Source: Salegentibacter agarivorans (GTDB taxonomy: Bacteria; Bacteroidota; Bacteroidia; Flavobacteriales; Flavobacteriaceae). Taken from it: DNA of 64,000 nucleotides. Location: positions 1-64,000 of the forward strand of contig NZ_FOOH01000004.1 of NCBI RefSeq assembly GCF_900113135.1, given 5' to 3'. Made by a program: the position numbers and the translations under genes. Shown here in pieces: positions 17,737 through 28,190 of the stretch (the stretch's first letter is position 1; the number at the start of each line of letters is the position of its first letter). The notes beneath the pieces are model-generated. The model ran no database searches and was not told where the DNA came from. It saw nothing but the letters and a program-made list of their open reading frames with translations.

Positions 17737-20241
17737 ATGATGAAAAATATTGTATTAGCCTTTTTTATGCTTTATGCGTTTACTGGCAACACACAGGAAA
17801 GAGAAATCCAAAATTTGGATCATTGGAAATTTATTGATGAAGACGCAGGCAACTTTTCCAAAAAAGATTTTGATGATTCAAACTGGAATAAAGTTAATCT
17901 TCCTCATGATTGGGCCATTGAAGGAGAATTTGATTTTGCGCATGATATTCAGCTAACCATGGTCATCCAAGATGGAGAAAGAAAACCTGATTATCGGAAT
18001 GGTAGGACTGGGGCATTACCTTTTATTGGTATTGGCTGGTACAGAACAAACATCGATATTACCGCTTCAGAGTTGAATACCAGAAAAATACAATTGCTAT
18101 TTTGCGGTGCCATGAGTAGTTCCCAGTTATTCATAAATGGTGTCCATGTTGGAGATCGCCCCAATGGTTACATCCCGTTTTATTATGATATTACCCCTTT
18201 TCTAAAAGAAGGGGAAAATACTATTGCCATTAGATTGGAAAATTTCAACAGCCAGTCCCGATGGTATCCTGGAGCCGGTCTTTATCGTGAAGTATCCCTC
18301 ATAAAAACCAATAAGACTCATATTAAAACCTGGGGAACTTTTGTAACCACACCAGAAGTTTCAGAAAATTCTGCTACCGTGAATTGCCAGATTGATATTT
18401 CAGGAAATGGGGAATTTCAGCTGAAAAATGAAATTTTAGACAATCAAAATTCTGTAGTTGCCTCAGAAACAGATAAACTAAGTATACATAATGGACAATT
18501 AACCAACGTTTCCTTTAAAATTGAAGATCCAAAACTTTGGGATATAGAGTCTCCTATTCTTTATAAAATGAAAACTACCATTCTCAAAGGAGGGGTAGTA
18601 ATAGATGACTACATTACACCTTTCGGAATTCGAAAAATCGAATTTAAAGTTGACGGATTTTATTTAAATGGTAAAAGAATACAGTTCCAGGGTGTAAACA
18701 TGCATCATGATCTGGGTCCTATAGGTGCAGCTTTTTATCCCAACTTATTTGAACGACAGGTGAAAAAACTGAAGAAAATGGGAGTAAATGCCATACGTTT
18801 CTCTCATAACCCTCCTGCCTCTAAAGCTTTGGATATTTGCGATGAATATGGAATACTAGCTATAGATGAGGCTTTTGACGAATGGCAGATTGGTAAAGTA
18901 AGGAACGGTTACTCCAAACATTTTGATGATTGGGCTGAAAAGGATCTAACCAATATGATCCTTAGGGATAGAAATCATCCTAGTGTAATCATGTGGAGCA
19001 TTGGAAATGAAATAATGGAACAATACAAACGTGATCCTAATGATATTACCTCCTATCTCAATACTATTGTAAAATCCCTTGATACCACTCGTGCGACTAC
19101 AGCTGGCTTTAATTCTGCCAGAAATGCTCTGGAAAGCGGTATGGCACTAACGGTTGATGTGGCTGGGTTTAATTATAAACCAGGTATTTATGGCGCTATT
19201 CGAGCGAATTATCCTGATCTTAAGTTTTACGCAAGTGAAACCGGTGGATCGGTAAGCACACGAAATAGCTACAAATTTCCCGTTGTTTTTGATACAATTC
19301 ATGATAAAAGGGGTGCTTCATTAAATACTACAGTTTATCCTGATGGGCAACCGGGTAATTTTGAATATACCAATGTTCCCTGGGGTTATCCTCCTGTTAA
19401 AGAATTTGCTTCTTTGGAAAAGAACCAAACAGTATATGGGGAGTTTGTCTGGACAGGTTATGATTATCTTGGCGAGCCTTCGCCCTATCATAATGCACAA
19501 GCACGCAGCTCTTATTTTGCTCCCATTGACATAGTAGGTTTGGAAAAAGACAAATTTTACTTATACCAGTCCCATTGGCAAAATAAAAAGGAAGTTCTTC
19601 ATTTTTTTCCGCACTGGACCTGGCCGGAATTAGAACAGAAAGAAATTCCGGTAGTCTGTTATACAACCTATCCTAAGGCCGAACTTTTTGTGAATGGTAA
19701 AAGTTATGGTATTAAAACCAAAGAACCCTTAAAAGAACTTTCGTTTGAGACCAGTAATCTCTCCAGAGAAGCATCAGGGGGTGGAACCTGGGATTTATTA
19801 AAAGCCTATGCCCTGGTTTGGAAAGATGTCCATTATGAACCAGGTGAAATAAAAATTGTAGCATATGATGAAAATGGAAAGACTGTAGCTACTGAAATTA
19901 AGAATACAGCCGGTAAACCTGCCAAAATTGAAATACAGCCGGAAGAAACAACAATTAAGAATGGTGAGGTTGGGGTCTATGTGATATCTGTTGTAGATGA
20001 AGATGGCAACCTCTGTCCCCAATACCAAGAAAGCATTGATATAAATGTTAGCGGTGCGGGTGATTTCATGGCCTGTGGGAATGGAGATCCCACAAACCTG
20101 GAAACATTTACGAAACCTGAGAGAAAATTATTCAGGGGGCAGGCGGTAATTTATGTAAAAGGTACTTCGTCCGGAATTATAAATCTAAGTGTTTCTTCAG
20201 GTAAAATGCAGCATACAAATCATGATTTAAAAGTCAACTAA
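17737..20241 (+). CDS. GH2 beta-galactosidase-like exo-enzyme, secreted
   Basis: An 834-residue GH2 with an N-terminal signal peptide (about 20 residues, ending near TGNTQ). Order: jelly-roll sugar-binding domain, immunoglobulin-like domain, TIM barrel, then DUF4982-type and Ig-like C-terminal domains. The acid/base is E425 (WSIGNEIME) and the nucleophile E501 (ASETGGS). GH2 enzymes of agar/porphyran loci remove non-reducing D-galactose, including after or before demethylation. The gene starts immediately after the dehydrogenase stop codon. The exact substrate cannot be read from sequence. Confidence 0.88.
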   Translation: MMKNIVLAFFMLYAFTGNTQEREIQNLDHWKFIDEDAGNFSKKDFDDSNWNKVNLPHDWAIEGEFDFAHDIQLTMVIQDGERKPDYRNGRTGALPFIGIGWYRTNIDITASELNTRKIQLLFCGAMSSSQLFINGVHVGDRPNGYIPFYYDITPFLKEGENTIAIRLENFNSQSRWYPGAGLYREVSLIKTNKTHIKTWGTFVTTPEVSENSATVNCQIDISGNGEFQLKNEILDNQNSVVASETDKLSIHNGQLTNVSFKIEDPKLWDIESPILYKMKTTILKGGVVIDDYITPFGIRKIEFKVDGFYLNGKRIQFQGVNMHHDLGPIGAAFYPNLFERQVKKLKKMGVNAIRFSHNPPASKALDICDEYGILAIDEAFDEWQIGKVRNGYSKHFDDWAEKDLTNMILRDRNHPSVIMWSIGNEIMEQYKRDPNDITSYLNTIVKSLDTTRATTAGFNSARNALESGMALTVDVAGFNYKPGIYGAIRANYPDLKFYASETGGSVSTRNSYKFPVVFDTIHDKRGASLNTTVYPDGQPGNFEYTNVPWGYPPVKEFASLEKNQTVYGEFVWTGYDYLGEPSPYHNAQARSSYFAPIDIVGLEKDKFYLYQSHWQNKKEVLHFFPHWTWPELEQKEIPVVCYTTYPKAELFVNGKSYGIKTKEPLKELSFETSNLSREASGGGTWDLLKAYALVWKDVHYEPGEIKIVAYDENGKTVATEIKNTAGKPAKIEIQPEETTIKNGEVGVYVISVVDEDGNLCPQYQESIDINVSGAGDFMACGNGDPTNLETFTKPERKLFRGQAVIYVKGTSSGIINLSVSSGKMQHTNHDLKVN

Positions 20242-20242
20242 T

Positions 20243-21043
20243 ATGGCTTCAAAATTTAGAACAACTGAGATTTCCAATCCTGAATTTGAAAGCAATAATT
20301 TAAGGTTCATTACGATAAAAACCCCTAACCTCGAAGGTCGTGGAGATATCTGTGTATTTGTGCCAAACGTTCAAAACCTCAAGAATATCCCAATAATAAC
20401 ACTAATGCACGGAGTGTACGGCAGTGCCTGGATATGGGGACACAAAGCAGGAGTACACTTTACCGCTCAAAAGATGATAGACAGTGGTAAGATAAAACCG
20501 GTGATCATTGCTATGCCGTCAGATGGGCTTTGGGGTGATGGTTCGGGATATCTGCCTCATAATAATAAGAACTTTGAAAAATGGATTGTAGATGATGTAG
20601 TAAACGCAGTTATCGAAAATATTGAAATAGCCAGCAATAATTCAGATCTTTTTATTGCTGGTTTATCTATGGGCGGATACGGAGCCTTAAGGCTGGGCGC
20701 AAAATATGCAACCAGATATAAAGCCATATCAGGTCATTCTTCGATCACTAATACTACTCAAATGCATTTATTCGTGGAGGAAAATGAAAAGCACTATGCC
20801 CAAAATGGTAAGAAAGAAGAAGGTGTTTTTGAAATGATGTTAGAGCATAAAAATGAGCTGCCCCTAATAAGATTTGACTGTGGTAAAGATGATTTATTGA
20901 TTGAACATAACAGGAAACTTCATAAAAAATTAACCAAAGCCAATATAAAACACATTTATACAGAATTTGAAGGTACCCATGAATGGAGTTATTGGCAGGA
21001 ACATATAAAAGACACATTGTTATTTTTTAACCTTCATTATTAG
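20243..21043 (+). CDS. Esterase D-type alpha/beta hydrolase
   Basis: A 266-residue serine hydrolase of the S-formylglutathione hydrolase/tributyrin esterase group. The nucleophile is S142 in GLSMGG, the acid probably the aspartate in DCGKDDLL and the histidine in GTHEW. No signal peptide is seen, so it is cytoplasmic. It starts 1 bp after the GH2 stop, in the same operon. The family includes formaldehyde-detoxifying thiolesterases, and this operon makes formaldehyde, so that role is an attractive inference. A carbohydrate ester as substrate is the alternative. Confidence 0.8.
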   Translation: MASKFRTTEISNPEFESNNLRFITIKTPNLEGRGDICVFVPNVQNLKNIPIITLMHGVYGSAWIWGHKAGVHFTAQKMIDSGKIKPVIIAMPSDGLWGDGSGYLPHNNKNFEKWIVDDVVNAVIENIEIASNNSDLFIAGLSMGGYGALRLGAKYATRYKAISGHSSITNTTQMHLFVEENEKHYAQNGKKEEGVFEMMLEHKNELPLIRFDCGKDDLLIEHNRKLHKKLTKANIKHIYTEFEGTHEWSYWQEHIKDTLLFFNLHY

Positions 21044-21325
21044 AGTTAAAAAAGCCTCAAAGTTCAGGATTAATCTTTCATTATCAAGCATTGCTATTTT
21101 GTCTCCCAAAAAATTTATGGCCCTTTTTCGAAATATCCCAATATTTTAAATGGATAAAAACCATCTGTGCTATGCTAATACACATTTGTTTTGCCAGTTA
21201 ATAATTATCTTTTTCAATTTTACGATCACAATTTTTAAGAAAATTATTATTCTCATTGCCAGATATACTTACAACTTTAGTCAGTTAAAAATTTCTGGAT
21301 TAAATTATTAAAACGAACAATTCAC

Positions 21326-22864
21326 ATGAAAAATATCCTGGTAATTTTCATTTTAATATTTTGTTTTGCGTGTAAAAATCCTGATGAAAAAACTGCAAAA
21401 GGAACTTCAGTCAAACCTAATATCGTTTTTATTTTCACCGATGATCAGGCCTCAAGAACTATAAGTTCTCTAGGAAATCACGAAATAATAACGCCAAATT
21501 TAGACCGCCTGGTAAAAACTGGTTCATCATTTACCAATGCGTACAATATGGGAGCATGGAATGGTGCCGTATGTGTTGCATCAAGATCTATGATGATCTC
21601 AGGACGAACAGTCTGGAACGCAAAAGAAATTAGTGAAGATTGGAGCAGGAAAGATTCGATTTCAATGAACCAAACCTGGGGTCAATTAATGCACAGTGGT
21701 GGATATAATACTTTTATAACTGGTAAGTGGCATGTAAATATTCCGCCAAAAAAGGTATTTGACAGTATTAGTAATATTAAACCAGGGATGGCTGGTGATA
21801 ACTGGGATTTTAAAAAAATGCAGGGACTCGCTGACGATATTGATGCTGGCAATGTAGATCTGGACGAGGTGATGCCGGTGGGATATAACAGACCAAAAAA
21901 TGTAAAGGATACTACGTGGAAACCTTACGACACTACCAATGGAGGCTATTGGAAAGGCGGTAGGCACTGGAATCTTGTATTGAAAGATGACGCCACTTCC
22001 TTCATAAAGTCGGCTACCGGGGAAGAAAAACCATTTTTTATGTATGTTGCCTCAAACGCTCCACATGATCCAAGGCAGGCACCTAAGGAATATCTGGACA
22101 TGTACCCATTAGATAATATAAGCCTTCCTGAAAACTGGCTACCGGAATATCCTTTTAAAAATGCCATAAAAAATGGACCTTCATTAAGAGATGAGGCTCT
22201 AGCTCCCTATCCCAGAACCTCATACGCTATTAAAACTCATATCCGGGAGTATTATGCCAGCATTACTTATCTGGATAAACAAATAGGTGATATTTTAGAT
22301 GCACTGGAAGAAAGCGGAGAAATGAAGAATACCTATATCTTCTTTACATCAGATCACGGTCTTTCTTTAGGTGAGCATGGATTGTTGGGCAAACAGAGTC
22401 TTTTTGAATCCAGTATGAAAGCTCCGCTAATTATTGTTGGGCCGCATATACCTAAAAATAAGAAAGTGGACACTCCGGTGTACGTACAGGATGTGATGCC
22501 TTCCACCTTAGAAGCCGCCAGTATTGAAAAACCGGAATATGTAGATTTCAAATCTTTAATAAGTCTGGCCCAGGGTACTAAAAATGTTGAGCATTACGAC
22601 GCTATCTATGGTGCTTATCTTGATGTTGAGCGAAGTATTCGAAAAGGGAATCTAAAACTAATCTTATATCCTGAAATTAGTAAAGGTTTACTTTTTGATT
22701 TAGAAAAGGATCCGAATGAAATGAATAATTTATTTGATAACTCCGACTATCAGAACAAAGTCAAAAGTGCATTCATCAGTCTGGTGAAATTGCAGGATTC
22801 CCTAAACGATCCCTTAGACCTTAGAGAATATTATCCCGAATTAAGTAAAAATGCAAATCTTTAG
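21326..22864 (+). CDS. Type I sulfatase (family S1), lipoprotein
   Basis: A 512-residue formylglycine-dependent sulfatase. The N-terminus has a hydrophobic stretch ending at a probable lipid-modified Cys16. Metal-binding DD is at 39-40 (FTDDQ). The maturation site is C83-V-A-S-R87, the Cys-x-Ala-x-Arg variant that formylglycine enzymes accept. GKWH and a later SDHG metal motif are present. It lies 282 bp after the esterase gene, the widest gap in this run, so it may have its own promoter. The substrate is presumably a sulfated galactan oligosaccharide. Confidence 0.9.
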   Translation: MKNILVIFILIFCFACKNPDEKTAKGTSVKPNIVFIFTDDQASRTISSLGNHEIITPNLDRLVKTGSSFTNAYNMGAWNGAVCVASRSMMISGRTVWNAKEISEDWSRKDSISMNQTWGQLMHSGGYNTFITGKWHVNIPPKKVFDSISNIKPGMAGDNWDFKKMQGLADDIDAGNVDLDEVMPVGYNRPKNVKDTTWKPYDTTNGGYWKGGRHWNLVLKDDATSFIKSATGEEKPFFMYVASNAPHDPRQAPKEYLDMYPLDNISLPENWLPEYPFKNAIKNGPSLRDEALAPYPRTSYAIKTHIREYYASITYLDKQIGDILDALEESGEMKNTYIFFTSDHGLSLGEHGLLGKQSLFESSMKAPLIIVGPHIPKNKKVDTPVYVQDVMPSTLEAASIEKPEYVDFKSLISLAQGTKNVEHYDAIYGAYLDVERSIRKGNLKLILYPEISKGLLFDLEKDPNEMNNLFDNSDYQNKVKSAFISLVKLQDSLNDPLDLREYYPELSKNANL

Positions 22865-22898
22865 AAACCTTATGCCATATTTTTTTTTAAACAGCTAT

Positions 22899-24599
22899 AT
22901 GAAGAAGAAAAGAATAAATCCAGTTATTATTATCATTTTGGTAATGCTTCCTTTGCTTGAAAGTTGCAAAACAAATTCGCCTGTGAAGGTTACAACACAA
23001 TCTCAAATAGAAAAGCCAAACATCGTATATATAATGGCCGATGACCATACCACGCAGGCTTTTGGAATATACGGCAGCAGGCTGGCGCAGTTAAACCCCA
23101 CCCCGGTGCTGGATAGTTTGGCCCGTAGTGGGATGATCTTTGACAATGTTTTTGTAAACAATTCCATCTGTGTGCCAAGCCGGGCTGCAATTCTTACAGG
23201 TCAACGCGCCCAGACCAATGGCGTTATAGACCTGGAAGGGACACTGCCCCCTGAAAAACAATATTTACCCAAAGAAATGGGCAAACTGGGGTACCAAACC
23301 GCCATCGTGGGAAAATGGCACTTGCATGACGAGCCCGCGGCTTTCGATTATTATAAAGTATTGCCCGTACAGGGAAAATATTTTGATCCAGACTTTAGGG
23401 TACAGGGCAAAAAACCCTGGCCACAAAATGTGGTGCAAACAAAGGGTCATTCTTCAGATATCATTACAGATATTAGTTTAGACTGGTTAAAAAATAAACG
23501 TGACCCAAACAAGCCCTTTTTCCTGATGCACCATTTTAAAGCGCCGCACGATGATTTTGAATATGCCCCTAGGTATGAAAACTATTTAAAACATGCTTTT
23601 ATCCCGGAACCGGCCAGTATGTATTACAATGCCAATAATGGTTCCGTCGCCACAAGGGGTGCTCAGGATTCGCTTACCAGAATTATAGGTTCATCGGTTT
23701 CCAAAAGGAACCTGGTAAGGAACCAGGCCATGAACATTTATCCCGAAAAGGATATTTATAAAAATTACCGGGAAGCCAAAGATGTTGATGTCAGTGAGCA
23801 CATCCCATTTAAATTGGATGCGGAACAACGAAAATATAGCAGTGCTGTTTACCAGGACTACCTTAAAAAATACCTTCGGGCAGTAAAAGGGGTGGATGAT
23901 AATGTAAAACGACTACTTGATTACCTGGAGGAAGAAGGCTTATTGGAAAATACCATTATCGTTTATACGGGGGACCAGGGTTTTATGCTCGGTGAACACG
24001 ATTATATAGATAAACGCTGGATGTACGAAGAATCTATGCGAATGCCATTTTTTGTCCGTTATCCAAAGTCCGTACAACCTGGCAGCCGTACCAACGCCAT
24101 TATAAACAATACCGATTTTGCACCTACCCTTATAGAACTTGCCGGTGGTGAAGAACCGGGTTATATGCAGGGCCACAGTTTTAAAACGATTTTGGAAACC
24201 GGTGAAGAACCCGAGGACTGGCAGGATGCCACCTACTACCGATACTGGATGCACATGGCGCACAAACATGCAAACCCCGCGCATTTTGGGATCCGTACCA
24301 AAGATTTTAAGCTGATTTTCTTTTATGGAAAATACTGGGTAGATACAGATGATCCCAATGCTACCTGGAACAAACAGAGTTGGGGTAACGATTTTACCCG
24401 GCACACCCCGGTGGCCTGGGAATTCTATGACCTGCGCAATGATCCTTATGAAATGAACAATGCCTATGACGATCCATATTACCAGGATATTATTTCCAAT
24501 TTAAAAATCAGGTTGAAAGATCTAAGGGAGGAGCTCAACGAAACCGATGAGGATTACCCGCATATTCAGGAAATTATAGATAAGCACTGGAATGAATAA
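22899..24599 (+). CDS. Type I sulfatase, S1_11-like, lipoprotein
   Basis: The start at 22899 is chosen because it gives a clean lipoprotein signal (LLESC, Cys23) and no overlap with the upstream gene; an in-frame ATG at 22851 would add 16 unlikely residues. The 566-residue enzyme has metal ligands DD (48-49) and the maturation site C91-V-P-S-R95. The layout MADDHTTQA...LDSLARSGMIF with GKWHLHDEPAAFDYY resembles GlcNAc-6-sulfatase-like S1_11 enzymes. I recall such members acting on L-galactose-6-sulfate ends of porphyran in gut Bacteroides. This gene looks visibly richer in G+C than its neighbours, hinting at separate acquisition. Confidence 0.85.
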   Translation: MKKKRINPVIIIILVMLPLLESCKTNSPVKVTTQSQIEKPNIVYIMADDHTTQAFGIYGSRLAQLNPTPVLDSLARSGMIFDNVFVNNSICVPSRAAILTGQRAQTNGVIDLEGTLPPEKQYLPKEMGKLGYQTAIVGKWHLHDEPAAFDYYKVLPVQGKYFDPDFRVQGKKPWPQNVVQTKGHSSDIITDISLDWLKNKRDPNKPFFLMHHFKAPHDDFEYAPRYENYLKHAFIPEPASMYYNANNGSVATRGAQDSLTRIIGSSVSKRNLVRNQAMNIYPEKDIYKNYREAKDVDVSEHIPFKLDAEQRKYSSAVYQDYLKKYLRAVKGVDDNVKRLLDYLEEEGLLENTIIVYTGDQGFMLGEHDYIDKRWMYEESMRMPFFVRYPKSVQPGSRTNAIINNTDFAPTLIELAGGEEPGYMQGHSFKTILETGEEPEDWQDATYYRYWMHMAHKHANPAHFGIRTKDFKLIFFYGKYWVDTDDPNATWNKQSWGNDFTRHTPVAWEFYDLRNDPYEMNNAYDDPYYQDIISNLKIRLKDLREELNETDEDYPHIQEIIDKHWNE

Positions 24600-24668
24600 A
24601 GTTTAGATTAATGTTTGATTAGCCTTGGGGAACAATTGTTCCCCCTTTTTTCAAAAAAAGATACCATA

Positions 24669-27600
24669 ATGAAAATCAAAATCCTATTAGTAACTACCCT
24701 ACTTGGTTTTTTACGTATTTATCCTCTAAACGCACAGGAATTAAACGATCGGGAAAACCCTGCCGTTATTGGCATTAATAAACTTCCTGCAAGAGCAACT
24801 ATGTATTCCTTTTCCGATAAAGAAAAGGCTTTAAAATTGACAAAGGAAAATTCAGATCGCGTAAAATCATTAAATGGCACCTGGCAATTTAATTTTTCCG
24901 CTATGCCTTCTTCAGTTCCGGAAAATTTCCTGAGTGAAAATTTTAATGAATGGACCAAGATTCAGGTTCCAACAAATTGGGAAATGCAGGGTTTTGGAAT
25001 GCCTATCTATACCAATTCCCAACATCCATGGGGAACTAACGACTATCCCAATATTCCCGAAGATAACAATCCCGTAGGTATCTATAAAAGGACATTCACT
25101 GTGCCCCAGGATTGGAAAAATATGGATGTGCGTATCCATTTTGGAGGAGTGACGTCAGCATTTTACCTGTATATAAACGGACAAAAAGTGGGGTATAGCC
25201 AGGGAAGCAAATTACCCGCAGAATTTGATATTACGCCATATCTACGCAAAGGAGAAAACTCGGTAGTTGCCAAAGTCTACCGTTGGTCTGATGGCTCCTA
25301 CATGGAAGCACAGGATCATTGGAAGCTAAGCGGTATTCACCGGGATGTTCTATTAATGGCTGAACCAAAAACTTCCATCTCAGATTTCTTTGTAAGGACT
25401 GATCTGGATAATCAGTATAAAGACGCGAGCTTAATCATAAAACCCTCTATTAAAACTTCGGAAAAAACCGATTATAAAAATTGGCAATTAACAGCCGAAT
25501 TATTTGATGCCGAGGGAAAACAAATAGCTCAGCAAACGATCCCCCTTTCAGAAATAACCAATTACAGGTATTCGCAGCGATGGACTGAAAAATTTGACTT
25601 TTTCAATATCCCAATTTCGAATCCTAAGAAATGGACTGCGGAAACCCCGAATCTTTATACACTTACTCTGAGTCTACAAGATTCGAATTCAGAAATTACC
25701 GAAGTAAAAAGCACCCGGGTAGGCTTTAGAAAATATGAAACCAAAGATGGGGTCTTTCTAGTAAATGGACAGCCCGTAAAAATTTATGGGGTAAATCGTC
25801 ATGATCATAACGCACAAACAGGTAAAACGGTTAGTTATGAAAATATGAAACGAGATGTTGAACTCCTAAAACTATATAATTTTAATGCGGTAAGAACCAG
25901 CCACTATCCAAATAACCCGGAATTTTATGACCTTTGTGATGAGTACGGGATTTACGTAATGGACGAGGCCAATATAGAATCCCATGGTTTACGGGGCGAA
26001 TTGACCAATGATCCCGCATGGGGAAATGCTTTCTTGGAACGAATGATAAGGATGGTGGAAAGGGATAAAAACCATCCCAGTATATTTTCCTGGTCACTGG
26101 GAAATGAGTCTGGACTTGGCCCTTTGCATGGCGCTCTTTCAGGCTATACAAAATATATGGATCCAGACCGTCTGGTTCATTACGAAGGAGCCAATGGTGG
26201 TGGCGGAAAGCTTTCACCACAAAGCAAGAATACACCGGAAGACCCATATGATATGGTAGATTTCGTTAGCCGTATGTATCCCACCCCACAGGAAATGATA
26301 GAGATGGATGCTTCCCAAACTGGCATCAATCCATTATTTGCCATAGAATATTCCCATGCAATGGGTAACTCCAATGGAGGCCTAAAGGATATTTGGGAAA
26401 TCATACATGCCAGTCCACGGTGGGCGGGTGGTTTTATCTGGGACTGGATGGACCAGGGGATTTTAGAAGAAAAAGACGGTTGCGAACAATATGTGTATGG
26501 TGGTTACTTTGGGGAACCTTATCATGACGGAAATTTTAATATCAACGGGATCATCAATTCAGACCAAACGGTAAAACCGGTGATGTATGAATGCAAGTAT
26601 ATTTTTCAACCTTTTATTTTCGAAACTTTCAATGCTGAAAAAAATACGATAGAAATCCTGAAACGAAGAAAGTTCTCACAATGGAAAGATTATGAATTTT
26701 CTTATGAAATCCTGGAAGATGGTCTTGCAATTGCTCAGGGTAAAATTGTTGATGAAGAAAATATCACAGAAGAATCTCATATTTTCAAATTAGATTATAA
26801 TTATCCGAATCAGGAAGGAAAAGAATACCATTTAAACGTTTATGCAAAATTAAAAACAGCTACAGAATGGGCAGAAAGAGGATACGTGCTGGCTCAGGAA
26901 CAGTTTCCCCTCCCAGCAACTTCCAGCAGCTTAAAATTTCCCGAGGAACAGGGAGAAAAAATTAACATTAAAAAACAGGAGGCTAAATTTATTATTGGAA
27001 ATGCCGATTTTAAGGTAGTTTTTGATACAGAAGCAGGTAGCTTGGAAAAATTCAGCTTTCAGAATGAAACTTTAATTACAAATCCTGTCAAACCCAATTT
27101 TTGGAGGGCGATGACCGATAATGACCGTCTGGGCTGGCATACCGATCAAAATTTGAAATTCTGGAAAAATGCGACCGAAAATCAAAACTTGCTAAAAATT
27201 AAGGAAGAGAAAATTGATGATCATACTATTATTATACATACCTATCATCAACTTGCAGATGGCAGTGCCAGCCAGCATACAATATATACTATTAACTCCG
27301 ACGCCAGTATCGCAATAACCAGCGAACTCTCTGCCAGCAATCATCTACCATGGATACCTAGGATTGGAATAAAATTAGGCCTGACCACTTCCCTATCAAA
27401 CATTAAATGGTTTGGTAAAGGTCCACATGAAAATTATAATGATCGTAGTGAAGGCGCCTTCTTAGGCCAGTATAGCAGCAGTCTGGAAGAATTCTCTACC
27501 TCATATGTTTATCCCCAGGCAAACGCCAACCGCATGGAGACACGCTGGGTTGAATTTAGAGATGAAAATGAGAAAGGTCTCAAAATAACGGGCAGTTTAT

Positions 27601-27821
27601 TTGAGTTTAGTGCTTACCCTTATTCTAATGAGAACTTAGAAAAAGCTACCTATACCTGTGAATTAAAAAACAGCAATTATATTACACTTAATTTAGATCA
27701 TAAGCAAATGGGTGTTGGAGGTTTTAATTCCTGGAGCTGGAAAGCTGCACCTTTGGAAAAATATCGAATTCCAGCGGGGGATTATATTTATAAAATTAAA
27801 ATAATGCCCATAGGATTTTAA
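24669..27821 (+). CDS. GH2 beta-galactosidase, LacZ type, secreted
   Basis: The start at 24669 is preferred over 24615 because it yields a standard signal peptide (MKIKILLVTTLLGFLRIYPLNAQ region). The 1050-residue enzyme has the five-domain LacZ build: sugar-binding jelly roll, two immunoglobulin-like domains around a TIM barrel, and a C-terminal beta-galactosidase small-chain domain (about 780-1050, GGFNSWSW near the end). The acid/base is E480 (SLGNESGLGP) and the nucleophile E560 (AIEYSHAMGNS). Periplasmic removal of beta-D-galactose from galactan oligosaccharides is expected. It is the last gene of the plus-strand run. Confidence 0.93.
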   Translation: MKIKILLVTTLLGFLRIYPLNAQELNDRENPAVIGINKLPARATMYSFSDKEKALKLTKENSDRVKSLNGTWQFNFSAMPSSVPENFLSENFNEWTKIQVPTNWEMQGFGMPIYTNSQHPWGTNDYPNIPEDNNPVGIYKRTFTVPQDWKNMDVRIHFGGVTSAFYLYINGQKVGYSQGSKLPAEFDITPYLRKGENSVVAKVYRWSDGSYMEAQDHWKLSGIHRDVLLMAEPKTSISDFFVRTDLDNQYKDASLIIKPSIKTSEKTDYKNWQLTAELFDAEGKQIAQQTIPLSEITNYRYSQRWTEKFDFFNIPISNPKKWTAETPNLYTLTLSLQDSNSEITEVKSTRVGFRKYETKDGVFLVNGQPVKIYGVNRHDHNAQTGKTVSYENMKRDVELLKLYNFNAVRTSHYPNNPEFYDLCDEYGIYVMDEANIESHGLRGELTNDPAWGNAFLERMIRMVERDKNHPSIFSWSLGNESGLGPLHGALSGYTKYMDPDRLVHYEGANGGGGKLSPQSKNTPEDPYDMVDFVSRMYPTPQEMIEMDASQTGINPLFAIEYSHAMGNSNGGLKDIWEIIHASPRWAGGFIWDWMDQGILEEKDGCEQYVYGGYFGEPYHDGNFNINGIINSDQTVKPVMYECKYIFQPFIFETFNAEKNTIEILKRRKFSQWKDYEFSYEILEDGLAIAQGKIVDEENITEESHIFKLDYNYPNQEGKEYHLNVYAKLKTATEWAERGYVLAQEQFPLPATSSSLKFPEEQGEKINIKKQEAKFIIGNADFKVVFDTEAGSLEKFSFQNETLITNPVKPNFWRAMTDNDRLGWHTDQNLKFWKNATENQNLLKIKEEKIDDHTIIIHTYHQLADGSASQHTIYTINSDASIAITSELSASNHLPWIPRIGIKLGLTTSLSNIKWFGKGPHENYNDRSEGAFLGQYSSSLEEFSTSYVYPQANANRMETRWVEFRDENEKGLKITGSLFEFSAYPYSNENLEKATYTCELKNSNYITLNLDHKQMGVGGFNSWSWKAAPLEKYRIPAGDYIYKIKIMPIGF

Positions 27822-28190
27822 ATTTATCCACATTACTATCGTGAAAATCAAAAGTTATATTTAGCACGAATTTAAAAGGATTTCACTGGTTCGGGAAAAA
27901 AGTAGTGAATTAAAGTGTTTTTTTAAAAAATGGTTACTTAAAGAACTCAAGTAAATATCTTACCTTTTGGTTGAATTTCTGAGAATAATGTACTTTTACA
28001 CCCTTCACAATGGATAATAGAATTGGTTATACATAGCTAGATATTTAGCGAATTCTCTCAGTACGCCTCACTTAATTGTAAATAAAAGTGAGTTGGATGT
28101 ATTATTTATGTAATTGCAAGGATGAATAAAATTTTAAAACTTTGGATTGATGTTAGTCTTCATATTTTATTAAACCAATATACAATTCAC
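27822..28190. other. 369-bp convergent intergenic region
   Basis: It separates the converging GH2 and sulfatase genes. No gene is seen. A weak inverted repeat CTCACTT/AAGTGAG occurs around 28068-28092, without a clear U-tract. Confidence 0.5.

Noticed and set aside
22851-22898. Upstream in-frame start for the second sulfatase, overlapping the previous gene
   Set aside because: The ATG at 22899 directly precedes a standard lipoprotein signal; the extra residues would disrupt it.
23940-24404. 154-residue reverse-strand frame inside a sulfatase gene
   Set aside because: Fully antisense to a gene with complete sulfatase motifs; no motif of its own.
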